From positions 186,001-250,000 of the forward strand of contig NZ_FZNV01000004.1 of assembly GCF_900188415.1 (NCBI RefSeq): a stretch of DNA of 64,000 nucleotides, in the 5' to 3' direction. The position numbers and the translations under genes are program-made. The notes beneath the pieces were generated by a model, which saw nothing but the letters and a program-made list of their open reading frames with translations, was not told the DNA's origin and made no database searches. Origin of the DNA: Maribacter sedimenticola. GTDB taxonomy: Bacteria > Bacteroidota > Bacteroidia > Flavobacteriales > Flavobacteriaceae. Shown here one piece after another: positions 24,036 to 33,068 of this stretch (position 1 is its first letter; the number at the start of each line of letters is the position of its first letter).

Positions 24036-26813
24036 ATGCCTACACTTACCGAAGTAAATCCGAAAGAGAACATAATCATTAAGGGAGCAAAACTGCATAA
24101 CCTTAAGAACATAGATGTAGTTATACCTAGAAATAAACTTGTTGTAATTACGGGTTTGTCCGGATCCGGAAAGTCTAGCCTAGCATTCGATACGCTATAT
24201 GCAGAAGGACAAAGAAGGTATGTAGAAAGTTTATCATCTTACGCAAGACAGTTTTTGGGCAAATTGGACAAGCCCAAGGTTGACTATATAAAAGGTATTG
24301 CCCCCGCAATTGCAATAGAACAAAAAGTAAACTCTACCAATCCTAGATCTACTGTAGGTACCACTACGGAAATATATGATTACATTAAATTATTGTTTGC
24401 CAGAATAGGAAAAACCTTTTCTCCCATATCCGGTAGCGAGGTAAAAAAACATACGGTTAGCGACATTGTCAACTTGGTAAAAACTTTTGACGAGCAAACA
24501 AAACTATTATTACTGGCACCCATCCAAATTAGGGAAGACAGGGATACTATTAAATCTCTGGAACTTTTTTCAAAACAAGGATATGCACGTATTAAATATA
24601 ACAATGAAGTCCTGAGAATTGACCAAGCCCCAAAAGATATAGGCAAAAAATTTGATTTGGTCATAGATCGTATCATTACCAAAAACGATGAGGATTTTTA
24701 TAATAGATTGGCCAATGCCATTGATACAGCTTTGTTTGAAGGTAAGGGAGAGTGCGTAATAGAGGAATTGGCTACCGGAAAACAGACATTTTTCAGTAAT
24801 AAGTTTGAACTGGACGGAATGACCTTTCTAGAACCAAATGTACATTTGTTCAGTTTCAACAATCCATATGGTGCCTGTCCAAAATGTGAGGGATATGGAG
24901 ATGTTATTGGTATTGATGAAGATTTGGTCATTCCCAATACGGCACTTTCAGTCTATGAAAATGCAATTTTTCCTTGGCGTGGAGAAAGTATGGGCTTTTA
25001 TAGGGACCAATTGGTCAATTCTGCATATAAATTTGACTTCCCCATTCATAAACCTTGGTATGAACTGACAGAAGAACAAAAAGAATTGGTTTGGAAAGGC
25101 AATAATCATTTCATAGGACTTCATAAGTTCTTTGGTATGCTTGAGGAAAAAAGTTACAAGATTCAAAATAGGGTCATGTTATCAAGATACCGTGGTAAAA
25201 CCAAATGTAATGTTTGTAATGGTAAAAGATTACGTACGGAGACCGATTATGTCAAAGTAGGCGGTGCCAACATCTCATCATTGGTAGGTCGTTCAATAGA
25301 AAAGTTAGGTGAATTTTTCAATACATTGGAGCTAAATGACAACGACGCCAAAGTAGCTTCACGCCTATTGATAGAAATTAGGACCCGTCTTGGTTTTTTA
25401 AGTAAAGTAGGTCTAAACTACCTGACCATAAACCGAAAATCCAACACCCTTTCTGGTGGTGAGAGTCAACGCATAAACCTGGCAACCTCTTTAGGTAGTA
25501 GTTTAGTGGGGTCTATGTATATTTTAGATGAACCAAGTATTGGCCTTCATCCAAAAGACACTGAAAATCTTATAGATGTTTTAATATCACTTAAAAATTT
25601 GGGCAATACGGTTATTGTCGTAGAACATGATGAGGATATTATGAAGGCTGCGGATATGGTCATTGACATTGGTCCTGAGGCAGGCAGCCATGGTGGTAAT
25701 GTTGTGGCGCAGGGAACATTAAAGGAAATATTAAAATCAGACTCACTAACGGCACAGTACCTCAATGGTAGTATGGAAATTAAGGTTCCAAAAGAACGAA
25801 GAACCTCTAAAAATTACATTACTATTAAAGGTGCAAGAGAACATAACCTGAAAAATATTGATGTAACCTTTCCTTTGGATATGTTAACTGTAGTTACGGG
25901 TGTTTCAGGTAGTGGTAAAAGTACCTTGGTAAAAAAGTTACTCTATCCAACAATATTAAAAGAAACTGGTGGCTATGGGGAAAAAGCCGGACAGTTTACT
26001 GATGTGGAAGGAAAATATAAACATATAAAACATGTTGAATTTGTAGACCAAAACCCAATTGGTAGATCTTCCAGGTCAAATCCGGTTACTTATATCAAGG
26101 CATATGATGATATTAGAAATCTTTTTGCAAGCCAAAAGCTTAGTACCATAAGAAACTATCAGGCCAAACACTTCTCATTTAATGTTGATGGTGGTAGGTG
26201 TGAAAAATGCAAGGGGGAAGGCGAAATTACGGTAGAAATGCAATTTATGGCAGATGTGCATTTGGAATGTGAAACCTGTGGAGGCAAACGTTTTAAGAAA
26301 GAGGTATTGGAGGTAACGTTCAATGAAGCCAATATTGATGATATCCTTAATATGACCATAGATGATGCCATTACGTTTTTTGAAAAAGGTTTACAGAATA
26401 AAATCGTTACCAAGCTCAAACCCTTACAGGATGTAGGTTTAGGTTATGTTACTTTAGGACAATCTTCTTCTACTCTATCTGGAGGTGAAGCCCAACGTAT
26501 TAAATTAGCCTCCTTTCTGATTAAGGGTAGCACCAAGGACAAAGCGCTCTTCATTTTTGACGAACCAACTACCGGATTACATTTTCATGATATTAAAAAG
26601 CTTTTGAAATCATTTAATGCGTTGATCAAGAAAGGACATTCCATTGTAGTTATAGAACATAACATTGATTTAATCAAATGCGCCGATTATCTAATTGACC
26701 TTGGTCCAGGCGGCGGGGAAAACGGTGGTCATTTGCTGGCCGAAGGAACTCCTGAAGAAGTCTCTAAAAGTAAAAAATCTTTTACGGCCAATTACTTAAA
26801 AGATAAACTATAA
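24036..26813 (+). CDS. uvrA: UvrA, excinuclease ABC subunit A
   Basis: A 925-aa ABC-type damage-recognition ATPase. First Walker [10 protein letters not shown] at residues 40-48; first signature SGGES in [11 protein letters not shown]; second Walker [10 protein letters not shown]; second signature [12 protein letters not shown]; Walker B motifs in YILDEPS and FIFDEPT. The C-terminal zinc finger is complete (CEKCKGEGE ... CETCGGKRF). The N-terminal zinc finger keeps only its second half ([10 protein letters not shown]): the upstream CxxC of E. coli UvrA is missing, which I believe is usual in Bacteroidetes. It loads UvrB at lesions in nucleotide excision repair. Flavobacteria can have a second uvrA elsewhere. 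Confidence 0.92.
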   Translation: MPTLTEVNPKENIIIKGAKLHNLKNIDVVIPRNKLVVITGLSGSGKSSLAFDTLYAEGQRRYVESLSSYARQFLGKLDKPKVDYIKGIAPAIAIEQKVNSTNPRSTVGTTTEIYDYIKLLFARIGKTFSPISGSEVKKHTVSDIVNLVKTFDEQTKLLLLAPIQIREDRDTIKSLELFSKQGYARIKYNNEVLRIDQAPKDIGKKFDLVIDRIITKNDEDFYNRLANAIDTALFEGKGECVIEELATGKQTFFSNKFELDGMTFLEPNVHLFSFNNPYGACPKCEGYGDVIGIDEDLVIPNTALSVYENAIFPWRGESMGFYRDQLVNSAYKFDFPIHKPWYELTEEQKELVWKGNNHFIGLHKFFGMLEEKSYKIQNRVMLSRYRGKTKCNVCNGKRLRTETDYVKVGGANISSLVGRSIEKLGEFFNTLELNDNDAKVASRLLIEIRTRLGFLSKVGLNYLTINRKSNTLSGGESQRINLATSLGSSLVGSMYILDEPSIGLHPKDTENLIDVLISLKNLGNTVIVVEHDEDIMKAADMVIDIGPEAGSHGGNVVAQGTLKEILKSDSLTAQYLNGSMEIKVPKERRTSKNYITIKGAREHNLKNIDVTFPLDMLTVVTGVSGSGKSTLVKKLLYPTILKETGGYGEKAGQFTDVEGKYKHIKHVEFVDQNPIGRSSRSNPVTYIKAYDDIRNLFASQKLSTIRNYQAKHFSFNVDGGRCEKCKGEGEITVEMQFMADVHLECETCGGKRFKKEVLEVTFNEANIDDILNMTIDDAITFFEKGLQNKIVTKLKPLQDVGLGYVTLGQSSSTLSGGEAQRIKLASFLIKGSTKDKALFIFDEPTTGLHFHDIKKLLKSFNALIKKGHSIVVIEHNIDLIKCADYLIDLGPGGGENGGHLLAEGTPEEVSKSKKSFTANYLKDKL

Positions 26814-26893
26814 AGATAAATTGGTTTTATTTATATGGAAACTGAATCTAGTAAACAGCTGTTTATCAACAGTATAAATATAATTTATATTTT

Positions 26894-26909
26894 TTGGCAC
26901 GCTGTTTGT
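26894..26909 (+). promoter_or_regulatory. Sigma-54-like promoter
   Basis: TTGGCACGCTGTTTGT matches the -24/-12 sigma-54 consensus (TGGCACG-N4-TTGC) except for the last C. The GG at 26896-26897 and the GT at 26908-26909 are 10 bases apart, the required spacing. The expected transcription start is about 26920, 60 bases before the ATG. A palindromic AAACAGCTGTTT lies about 40 bases upstream. Confidence 0.5.
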
Positions 26910-26979
26910 AATGAAGTAAGGGAATGCGAATAATTGCATTTAGAACCGCTGTCGAAAGGCAGATTTAAAACCTTATATC

Positions 26980-28221
26980 ATGAAAAATTTAGTACTCCTT
27001 TTTACGGCGATGATATTAAGCACCACAGGTGTTTTCGCTATCGGTATTAATGAAGATAAGGTTGCTAATAGCAATGCTTATAGATTTGACAACTCCTTCA
27101 TATTTGTTGAAAACGGAATCACATTTTCGGTGTATCCAGATGGCGAATTTGATTTTTATATTGAAAGTCAAGTAAGCGGTAGCAGAAATGGCATTACGTT
27201 CAACTCAGGATATGATTATAGCCCTTTTGCTCAATATGATGATTATGGAGCAGTAATTCAAGTAGAAAACGTACCCATATTTTACGATTATTATGGAAGG
27301 GTAAACCAAATTGGTGATGTCCAAATCAATTACAGAAATAACCGTGTACGCAGCGTAGGTGGTATGTATGTGTATTATAACAATCAAGGATTTTATGACT
27401 ATCATACCGGTTATATCAATATATACAATAGAAATTATGTTTATAGACCTTTCCATAGATGGTTTTCAAGGCCGGCAATTAACTTGTGCCTAGTATATAA
27501 CAGACCCTATAGAAGATATTATACACCAATTAGGTATTCATATTATAGACCTTATAGAAATAACTTTAGAAGAGCATACGTAAATGTTGGTAAGACATAT
27601 AGATATAATAAAGTTAGAAATGAAAGAGCTACAATATATAGAAATGACAAGCGTGTAGCGGTCAGGGACAATAATTTACGCAGTAACAGAACAGTAGCTA
27701 AGAGAGACAATGGACTTAGAAACGATAAAAGGGTTGTTTCCAGTAATACATCTAGAACAAATAGAAACACTACAATTAATAGGACAACTACCGTAAAGCG
27801 TAACAATGGTGCGGTTCGTAGTAATACTAATAATAGAAGTGTAAATAAAAGAGAGGTTACTAGAACTATTGGAAACAATACAAATAGCAAACGTAGTAAC
27901 AATAATGCAGTGGCTCAAAATGGTCAAAAGAGAACGGTTACCAAAAGAGAGGTAATTAGAACGCCTAGGAGCACCACGGTAAAAAAAACTACTACAACAC
28001 ATAGAAAAGTAAATCCAAATGTTAGAACTCAGCGAAGTACAACGGTTAAACGTTCCGTAAATACACCTGCAAGAAGTAGAAGTGCTGTAAGTAAAAGTAC
28101 AAGTACAAGGTCAACGGCAAAGACTCCCTCAAGAAGTTATAGCTCTAGATCGGTAAGCAAGGCTCCTTCAAAAAGTTCAAGATCGGTTTCTACGACCACA
28201 AGAAGTAGCAGAAGAAATTAA
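26980..28221 (+). CDS. Secreted Arg/Ser/Thr-rich low-complexity protein
   Basis: A 413-aa protein with a signal peptide (residues 1-20, cleavage after FA). Residues ~35-165 are a Tyr/Asn/Gly-rich, beta-looking domain beginning GITFSVYPDGEFDFYI, which I associate with flavobacterial secreted proteins of unknown role. From ~165 it becomes tyrosine/arginine-rich and then a long strongly basic tail made of R, K, S, T and N with recurring units such as STTVK(R/K) and KREVxRT. No catalytic motif. Highly basic tails of this kind are sometimes mislabelled as sperm basic proteins by low-complexity matches. A sigma-54-like promoter and a near-perfect terminator make it a single-gene unit. Confidence 0.7.
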   Translation: MKNLVLLFTAMILSTTGVFAIGINEDKVANSNAYRFDNSFIFVENGITFSVYPDGEFDFYIESQVSGSRNGITFNSGYDYSPFAQYDDYGAVIQVENVPIFYDYYGRVNQIGDVQINYRNNRVRSVGGMYVYYNNQGFYDYHTGYINIYNRNYVYRPFHRWFSRPAINLCLVYNRPYRRYYTPIRYSYYRPYRNNFRRAYVNVGKTYRYNKVRNERATIYRNDKRVAVRDNNLRSNRTVAKRDNGLRNDKRVVSSNTSRTNRNTTINRTTTVKRNNGAVRSNTNNRSVNKREVTRTIGNNTNSKRSNNNAVAQNGQKRTVTKREVIRTPRSTTVKKTTTTHRKVNPNVRTQRSTTVKRSVNTPARSRSAVSKSTSTRSTAKTPSRSYSSRSVSKAPSKSSRSVSTTTRSSRRN

Positions 28222-28250
28222 AAATAGTTTTTAGGTTGGTTAGTTGTTTA

Positions 28251-28280
28251 GCACCGTAATGAATACGTTCATTACGGTGC
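28251..28280 (+). terminator. Strong intrinsic terminator
   Basis: A 13-bp perfect stem (28251-28263 with 28268-28280) closed by a TACG tetraloop and followed by six T bases. It ends the Arg-rich gene; the convergent pseudouridine synthase gene ends 17 bases beyond. Confidence 0.9.
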
Positions 28281-28296
28281 TTTTTTGTACATGACA

Positions 28297-29163
28297 CTAC
28301 AGTTCAAATTCAGGGAATATGTTATAAAATTTTTTTGGCAAAATTGCCTTAAAGTTCATGGTATTATTAGAAATGGGGTGTTGAAATTGTAAGGAATACG
28401 CATGTAGATAAAGCCCTTTGCCCCTAAGCTGTAAATTGTCCTTAAAGTAAAGTTTATCTCCCAATATAGGATTCCCAATAGCATATAGATGTTTACGGAG
28501 TTGATGCCTACGCCCAGTCTGTGGTTGCAACTCAACCAAGTTTAAATAGGTAAACCTATCTGACAAGGTTGATTGGATTACAGAAAAAGAAGAAGAAGCT
28601 ACCTTGTTATCAATGGGTAACGAAATATGACCGTTTTCTCTCATCTCACCGATTGTAACAGCTAAATAAGTTTTTTTGATTGCCCTATTTTTGAACATTT
28701 GATTTAAGGCCACTATTGCACTATTGGTTTTTCCTACCAATAATAGGCCTGTAGTCTCATAATCCAAACGATGAACGGGTTGCGGATCAACAGCATCCTT
28801 GGCCCTACTAATTTTTAAATTTTGAGGAAGGGCATTGGCTATGGTCAAAAATTTATTGCCGCTCACCAAAATTCCTGCGGGTTTATTAATGACAGCTAAA
28901 TACTCGTCTTCAAATATAACCTGCAATGATAATTTTAATCGTTTGGAAGGAGTTTGCGTATCTACGAGATATTCTATTTTCTCCCCTCCGGAAATAAATG
29001 TTGCGGTAAAAGCCTCTTTACCGTTGACCCAAATAAGTTTCTTTTTAATTGCTTTTTTTAAAGCGGATTTACTAGTAATGCCTTCAAAGATACCTACACC
29101 GTATTCTTGTAATCTACTTTTATGAATGTTCTTTGCTACAAAATGGGTCTCTCTAATATGCAT
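28297..29163 (-). CDS. RluA-family pseudouridine synthase
   Basis: A 288-aa enzyme with an S4-like N-terminal RNA-binding region (SKSALKKAIKKKLIWVNG, ~30-50) and a catalytic domain with the family motif PVHRLDYETTGLLLVGKT, where the aspartate of HRLD is the catalytic residue. The later LQPQTGRRHQLRKHLYAIGNPILGDKLY motif is also typical. It converts specific uridines of rRNA or tRNA to pseudouridine; which site cannot be told. Single gene, divergent from the AI-2E family transporter. Confidence 0.85.
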   Translation of the reverse strand: MHIRETHFVAKNIHKSRLQEYGVGIFEGITSKSALKKAIKKKLIWVNGKEAFTATFISGGEKIEYLVDTQTPSKRLKLSLQVIFEDEYLAVINKPAGILVSGNKFLTIANALPQNLKISRAKDAVDPQPVHRLDYETTGLLLVGKTNSAIVALNQMFKNRAIKKTYLAVTIGEMRENGHISLPIDNKVASSSFSVIQSTLSDRFTYLNLVELQPQTGRRHQLRKHLYAIGNPILGDKLYFKDNLQLRGKGLYLHAYSLQFQHPISNNTMNFKAILPKKFYNIFPEFEL

Positions 29164-29304
29164 AGGTATGAGGATAAAAGAATAGTTGGCAATAAAGTCA
29201 CAAGTTAGATTTTTGAATTAGAAAAATAAGTTACAGAGTTAAATTATACTAAAATAATCAGTCACCTTTACCACAATCAATCCAACAGTAAAGATTAAAA
29301 TTCC

Positions 29305-30342
29305 ATGAAGAAAATTAACCATAAGCTCATAAGGCAGATAATCATACTTGCGCTTATACTTTTTCTTGGGGGATTGATCATCACCTATATGTTACCTTAC
29401 ATTTCCGGTGTACTGGGTGCATTAACCCTTTATGTCATCTTAAGAAAATGGATGATTAAATTATTGAACAAGGGCATGAAAAGAACGTGGGCGGCCACAT
29501 TATTGATTATTGCCTCACTATTAGGAATTTTTATTCCATTGACCGGTGCAGCCTTTATGCTAGGTGCCGAAATTGGAAATTTGGCTGATAAATCCGAAGA
29601 AGTTACAAAAGCGCTCAAGGAACAGATATTTAAATTGGAAAAATATGCCGGTTATGACCTATCATCGGCAATTGACCCTAAACAAGCTTCTGGTTGGTTA
29701 ACAGATAATTTACAAGGGTTTGCCAGCGGAACCTTTACCATCCTAATTTCTTTGGGTATTTTACTTTTTATTCTCTATTACATGCTTCAAAGTCCCAAGA
29801 AATTAAAGGATTCTTTATTGGAATATATTCCCTTAAGTAATAAAACATTGGTCATATTGGGAAAAGAAATAGATAATGTCGTTCGTTCCAATGCTATTGC
29901 CATACCATTAGTAGCACTGGCACAAGGAATTATTGCCTTAATAGGATTTTATATTTTTGGAGTGGATAATCCATTGTTTTGGTTTGTGATTGTTACTATA
30001 GGTTCTATGATTCCCTTTATAGGCACCTTTGTAGGAATATTGCCGGTATTTATTTTAAGTATGGCCGGCGGCAATGATTTTCAGGCGTGGGGCATCTTAT
30101 TGTATGGCATATTGGTGGTAGGAATGACCGATAATTTAATTCGATTGGTAGTCTTAAAACAAATTGATAGCACCCACCCATTAATTACATTAATAGGAGT
30201 ATTGATCGGGATACCTATTTTTGGATTTGTAGGATTGATTTTTGGACCGCTCATTATTAGCCTTTTTCTTGTTATCGTAAAAATTTACAAACAGGAATAT
30301 GGTATACAGACCTCAAGTAAAAAAGCAAAACAGAAACTATAG
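29305..30342 (+). CDS. AI-2E family transporter (TqsA/PerM-like)
   Basis: A 345-aa inner-membrane protein with the layout of the AI-2E transporter family: paired spans at the N-terminus (~10-45), a third span at ~60-85, a soluble segment (~90-145), then five or six further spans including the conserved region near FWFVIVTIGSMIPFIGTFVGILP. The family includes TqsA and ion or organic-solute exporters; the substrate is unknown here. The gene ends immediately next to the convergent flippase gene (adjacent stops at 30342/30343). Confidence 0.8.
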   Translation: MKKINHKLIRQIIILALILFLGGLIITYMLPYISGVLGALTLYVILRKWMIKLLNKGMKRTWAATLLIIASLLGIFIPLTGAAFMLGAEIGNLADKSEEVTKALKEQIFKLEKYAGYDLSSAIDPKQASGWLTDNLQGFASGTFTILISLGILLFILYYMLQSPKKLKDSLLEYIPLSNKTLVILGKEIDNVVRSNAIAIPLVALAQGIIALIGFYIFGVDNPLFWFVIVTIGSMIPFIGTFVGILPVFILSMAGGNDFQAWGILLYGILVVGMTDNLIRLVVLKQIDSTHPLITLIGVLIGIPIFGFVGLIFGPLIISLFLVIVKIYKQEYGIQTSSKKAKQKL

Positions 30343-31797
30343 TTAACGCCCTAAAATTTTATTTATAAATTGATATATATCGTCAGAAATCCTAAATTTA
30401 TAAAGTACACCTACATATACCATCAACATTAAAAGGCTTTTTAACGCTATGTTCACTATTGGGTGAAAAGGAAAATCTACAAACCAAAATATACACCCTA
30501 TAGCTACCAACAGTATAAAAACCTTTACAGTTTCTAGGGTAAAAGGTATAATTTTAAACTTGGACCTTACATAGATCAACTTTAAAGTATTGTAAACAAA
30601 GAAAGCACTAAAACTTGCGATTGCTGCACCATTTAATCCAAATGTTGGTATTAACCAAAGATTAAATAGAATAGCCATAAAAGTAAGTAATACCCCAAAA
30701 AATAAAATTGAACGGTAATAATCGGAATTATATAGAATAGAATTATTATTACCTAAAAGGGCATCATATACTTTGGCCAAGCCAATCCAAAATACGATCA
30801 TAAATCCATTTGCATAATTATTGGGAAGTAATTTATAAAGTTCATCAAGATTTAAAAAAATCAACAAAAACAATATCCCAGACACAATGAACAAGGTTAA
30901 CGAACTTTTCTGGTAAAGGGTTTTTAAAGCAGGTTTTTCCTTGTTGTTGATATAGCTTGCAGTTAATGGGTATGTTATTTGATGCATGGCCCTTGAAGGT
31001 ACCGCAATAGTAGAAGCAATAAAACCAGAAACTGCATAATAGGCTACGTTATCAATTTCCAGAAAATTGTTCAGCATCACCTTATCCACTTCCAATAGCA
31101 CAATAGCTGTAGAGCCACCTAATATAATCAAGGCACTGTATTTTACAATATTTATCCAATTATAGGGAAGTGTAAAATTAATCTTGGGCTTACGCAGGTA
31201 AAATGCATATACTTTCATGATCAACGCACGCAGTAGATATGAAGTTACAAGGGCATTGATAAAGAAATATACATCAATGACTTTGAACCACAATAAAATC
31301 AATAACACAGTTTGGACGATTCTGCAAAAAATCTCCTTCATAAAATTACCGAATATGGATTTCATTCTTATTCTGGCCCAAGCATAGAATATTTCAAAAT
31401 AGGCCATGGCCATCCCCACAAAGAAAATATGCCATACATAACTACGCACAATGGGGTTTTTATTTGCCAAAATATTGCCTATAAAATCATTGGCAAAAAA
31501 ACTAAGGAAGGCAATGGGTATGATTAAAACTAGAGGTAAAAACAAGATAAAGGTCAAAAAGCTGTCTTGTTTGGTATGATCTTTAAAACTGGAATAAAAT
31601 TTAACTACGGTATTGGGGACGCCAAAGGCCAAAATGGGCATAAGTATGGCAGAAACCGATAAAATTACTTGTATTAGCCCATAATTTTCAGGCTTCATAA
31701 AACGGGTATACAAAAATAAGGTGTTGATTGCCCCAATGGCAAAACCAATATAGGTTACAATAGTATTGTTCAATGATTGTTTAAGTACAATGCCCAT
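30343..31797 (-). CDS. Wzx-like polysaccharide flippase (MOP superfamily)
   Basis: A 484-aa polytopic protein with about 14 hydrophobic segments, beginning NNTIVTYIGFAIGAINTLFLYTRF, as in oligosaccharide flippases of the MOP/Wzx family. These move undecaprenyl-linked repeat units across the inner membrane. It is the last gene of a three-gene operon with a glycosyltransferase and a YfhO protein; its start shares bases with the upstream stop (TAATG at 31797), so translation is coupled. This supports a role in surface polysaccharide or glycoprotein glycan export. Confidence 0.8.
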   Translation of the reverse strand: MGIVLKQSLNNTIVTYIGFAIGAINTLFLYTRFMKPENYGLIQVILSVSAILMPILAFGVPNTVVKFYSSFKDHTKQDSFLTFILFLPLVLIIPIAFLSFFANDFIGNILANKNPIVRSYVWHIFFVGMAMAYFEIFYAWARIRMKSIFGNFMKEIFCRIVQTVLLILLWFKVIDVYFFINALVTSYLLRALIMKVYAFYLRKPKINFTLPYNWINIVKYSALIILGGSTAIVLLEVDKVMLNNFLEIDNVAYYAVSGFIASTIAVPSRAMHQITYPLTASYINNKEKPALKTLYQKSSLTLFIVSGILFLLIFLNLDELYKLLPNNYANGFMIVFWIGLAKVYDALLGNNNSILYNSDYYRSILFFGVLLTFMAILFNLWLIPTFGLNGAAIASFSAFFVYNTLKLIYVRSKFKIIPFTLETVKVFILLVAIGCIFWFVDFPFHPIVNIALKSLLMLMVYVGVLYKFRISDDIYQFINKILGR

Positions 31798-33068
31798 TAG
31801 ATCAATTCTGATAATTTACGGGTCAGTTCCCTTCTGCTATAGGTTTCTATTCCTGAAGATGATATTGTAAGTTCACCTTTTTTATACTGTTCAAACCAAC
31901 TTAAAAGTACATTTTTAAGTTCAATTTCATCCGTATACTCAAAAATACATCCAGCATTGGTTTCGTTAATTATTGCACCGACCTCCCAACCTTTTGGACC
32001 TATGGCAAGTATTGGTCTTTTTGCAGCCATATACTCAAAAAGCTTTCCTGGAATTATACCTTGGGTCTCAAAGGAATCTATTTCGGCCAAAAGTAAAATT
32101 TGAGACTTATCTTGAAAAGCCAGTGCCTCATGATGAGAAACATATCCTACGAGCTCCAAATTATCCTGTAAGCCATAATGTGATAATGAAGATAAAACTT
32201 CATCACTTACAACCCCTATAAAACGAAGATGCAACGCCTTCTTAAACGCTTTGTCCTGGTTCAGTAATTCAGACAATACCTTCCAAAGATTGGTTGGATT
32301 TCGACCGGACAACATAGAGCCGATATGGGAAATGGTAAATTTGACATCTAATATTTTTTTCTGACCTACTCCCCTGTCAAATCCGTTAGTGATAACAGTT
32401 ATTGGTTGCTCCGTTAAAGTAGTGAACTCTTTCTTTGTTGTAGCACTGGTAACAATGATTTTATCGGCACTATTTAGAACCTTGGATTCCAAACGCTTAT
32501 GTTTCTGTGCAGCAAATGAGGATAATTTCAATTTTTTATGATACCCTATTGTAGTCCATGGATCTCTAAAATCCGCAATCCAATTAATGGGCATTATTTG
32601 CTTCAACCGTAAACCAATTAAATGTACACTGTGCGGCGGACCTGTGGTAATTATTGAGGATATTTGTTCTTTATCGATAATATTCCTTAAAAATTTAACC
32701 GAAGGCCCAACCCAAAATTTTCTTGCGTCCGGTACAAAAAGGTTTCCCCTTACCCACAATAAAATCTTTTCTATAAATGACTGATCTTTGGTATTGATAA
32801 TACCTGCGCTTATCCGCTTTGTTTTTTTTCTTGAAAATAGTTTTGCCCAACGGTAGGGTTCCAAAATTTCATGACTATAGATAGTAATTCCTTCTGGAAT
32901 ATCTTTTAAAAATGATTCATCCACTAATGGATAATTTGGATTCTTAGGAATATAAACTATGGGCTCAACATTAAAATCCCTAAGATACTTAACGAATTTG
33001 AGCCAGCGTTGTACACCCGGTCCGCCAGCGGGAGGCCAATAATAGGTAATGACCAGCACCTTCTTCAT
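31797..33068 (-). CDS. Family 4-like glycosyltransferase
   Basis: A 423-aa GT-B glycosyltransferase. The N-terminus VLVITYYWPPAGGPGVQRW with its glycine-rich loop is typical of this group; a TGPPHS motif follows at ~140, and the C-terminal half has the nucleotide-sugar binding region (GKLFEYMAAKRPILAIGP with an EAL-type element in SHHEALAF). Cytoplasmic. It is joined to the YfhO gene upstream and the flippase gene downstream by TAATG overlaps, so all three are made together. Sugar specificity unknown. Confidence 0.8.
   Translation of the reverse strand: MKKVLVITYYWPPAGGPGVQRWLKFVKYLRDFNVEPIVYIPKNPNYPLVDESFLKDIPEGITIYSHEILEPYRWAKLFSRKKTKRISAGIINTKDQSFIEKILLWVRGNLFVPDARKFWVGPSVKFLRNIIDKEQISSIITTGPPHSVHLIGLRLKQIMPINWIADFRDPWTTIGYHKKLKLSSFAAQKHKRLESKVLNSADKIIVTSATTKKEFTTLTEQPITVITNGFDRGVGQKKILDVKFTISHIGSMLSGRNPTNLWKVLSELLNQDKAFKKALHLRFIGVVSDEVLSSLSHYGLQDNLELVGYVSHHEALAFQDKSQILLLAEIDSFETQGIIPGKLFEYMAAKRPILAIGPKGWEVGAIINETNAGCIFEYTDEIELKNVLLSWFEQYKKGELTISSSGIETYSRRELTRKLSELI

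Noticed and set aside
24380-26419. Several minus-strand ORFs within uvrA
   Set aside because: All lie opposite well-conserved uvrA motifs and have no start context or homology that I can see.
27552-28002. Leucine/serine-rich minus-strand ORFs of 108-116 aa
   Set aside because: They mirror the Arg/Ser codon repeats of the secreted protein gene; hydrophobicity arises from reverse-complementing AGA/AAA-rich codons.
27600-28210. Short recurring units resembling a CRISPR or tandem repeat
   Set aside because: Units are irregular, in frame and protein-level; there are no uniform spacers.
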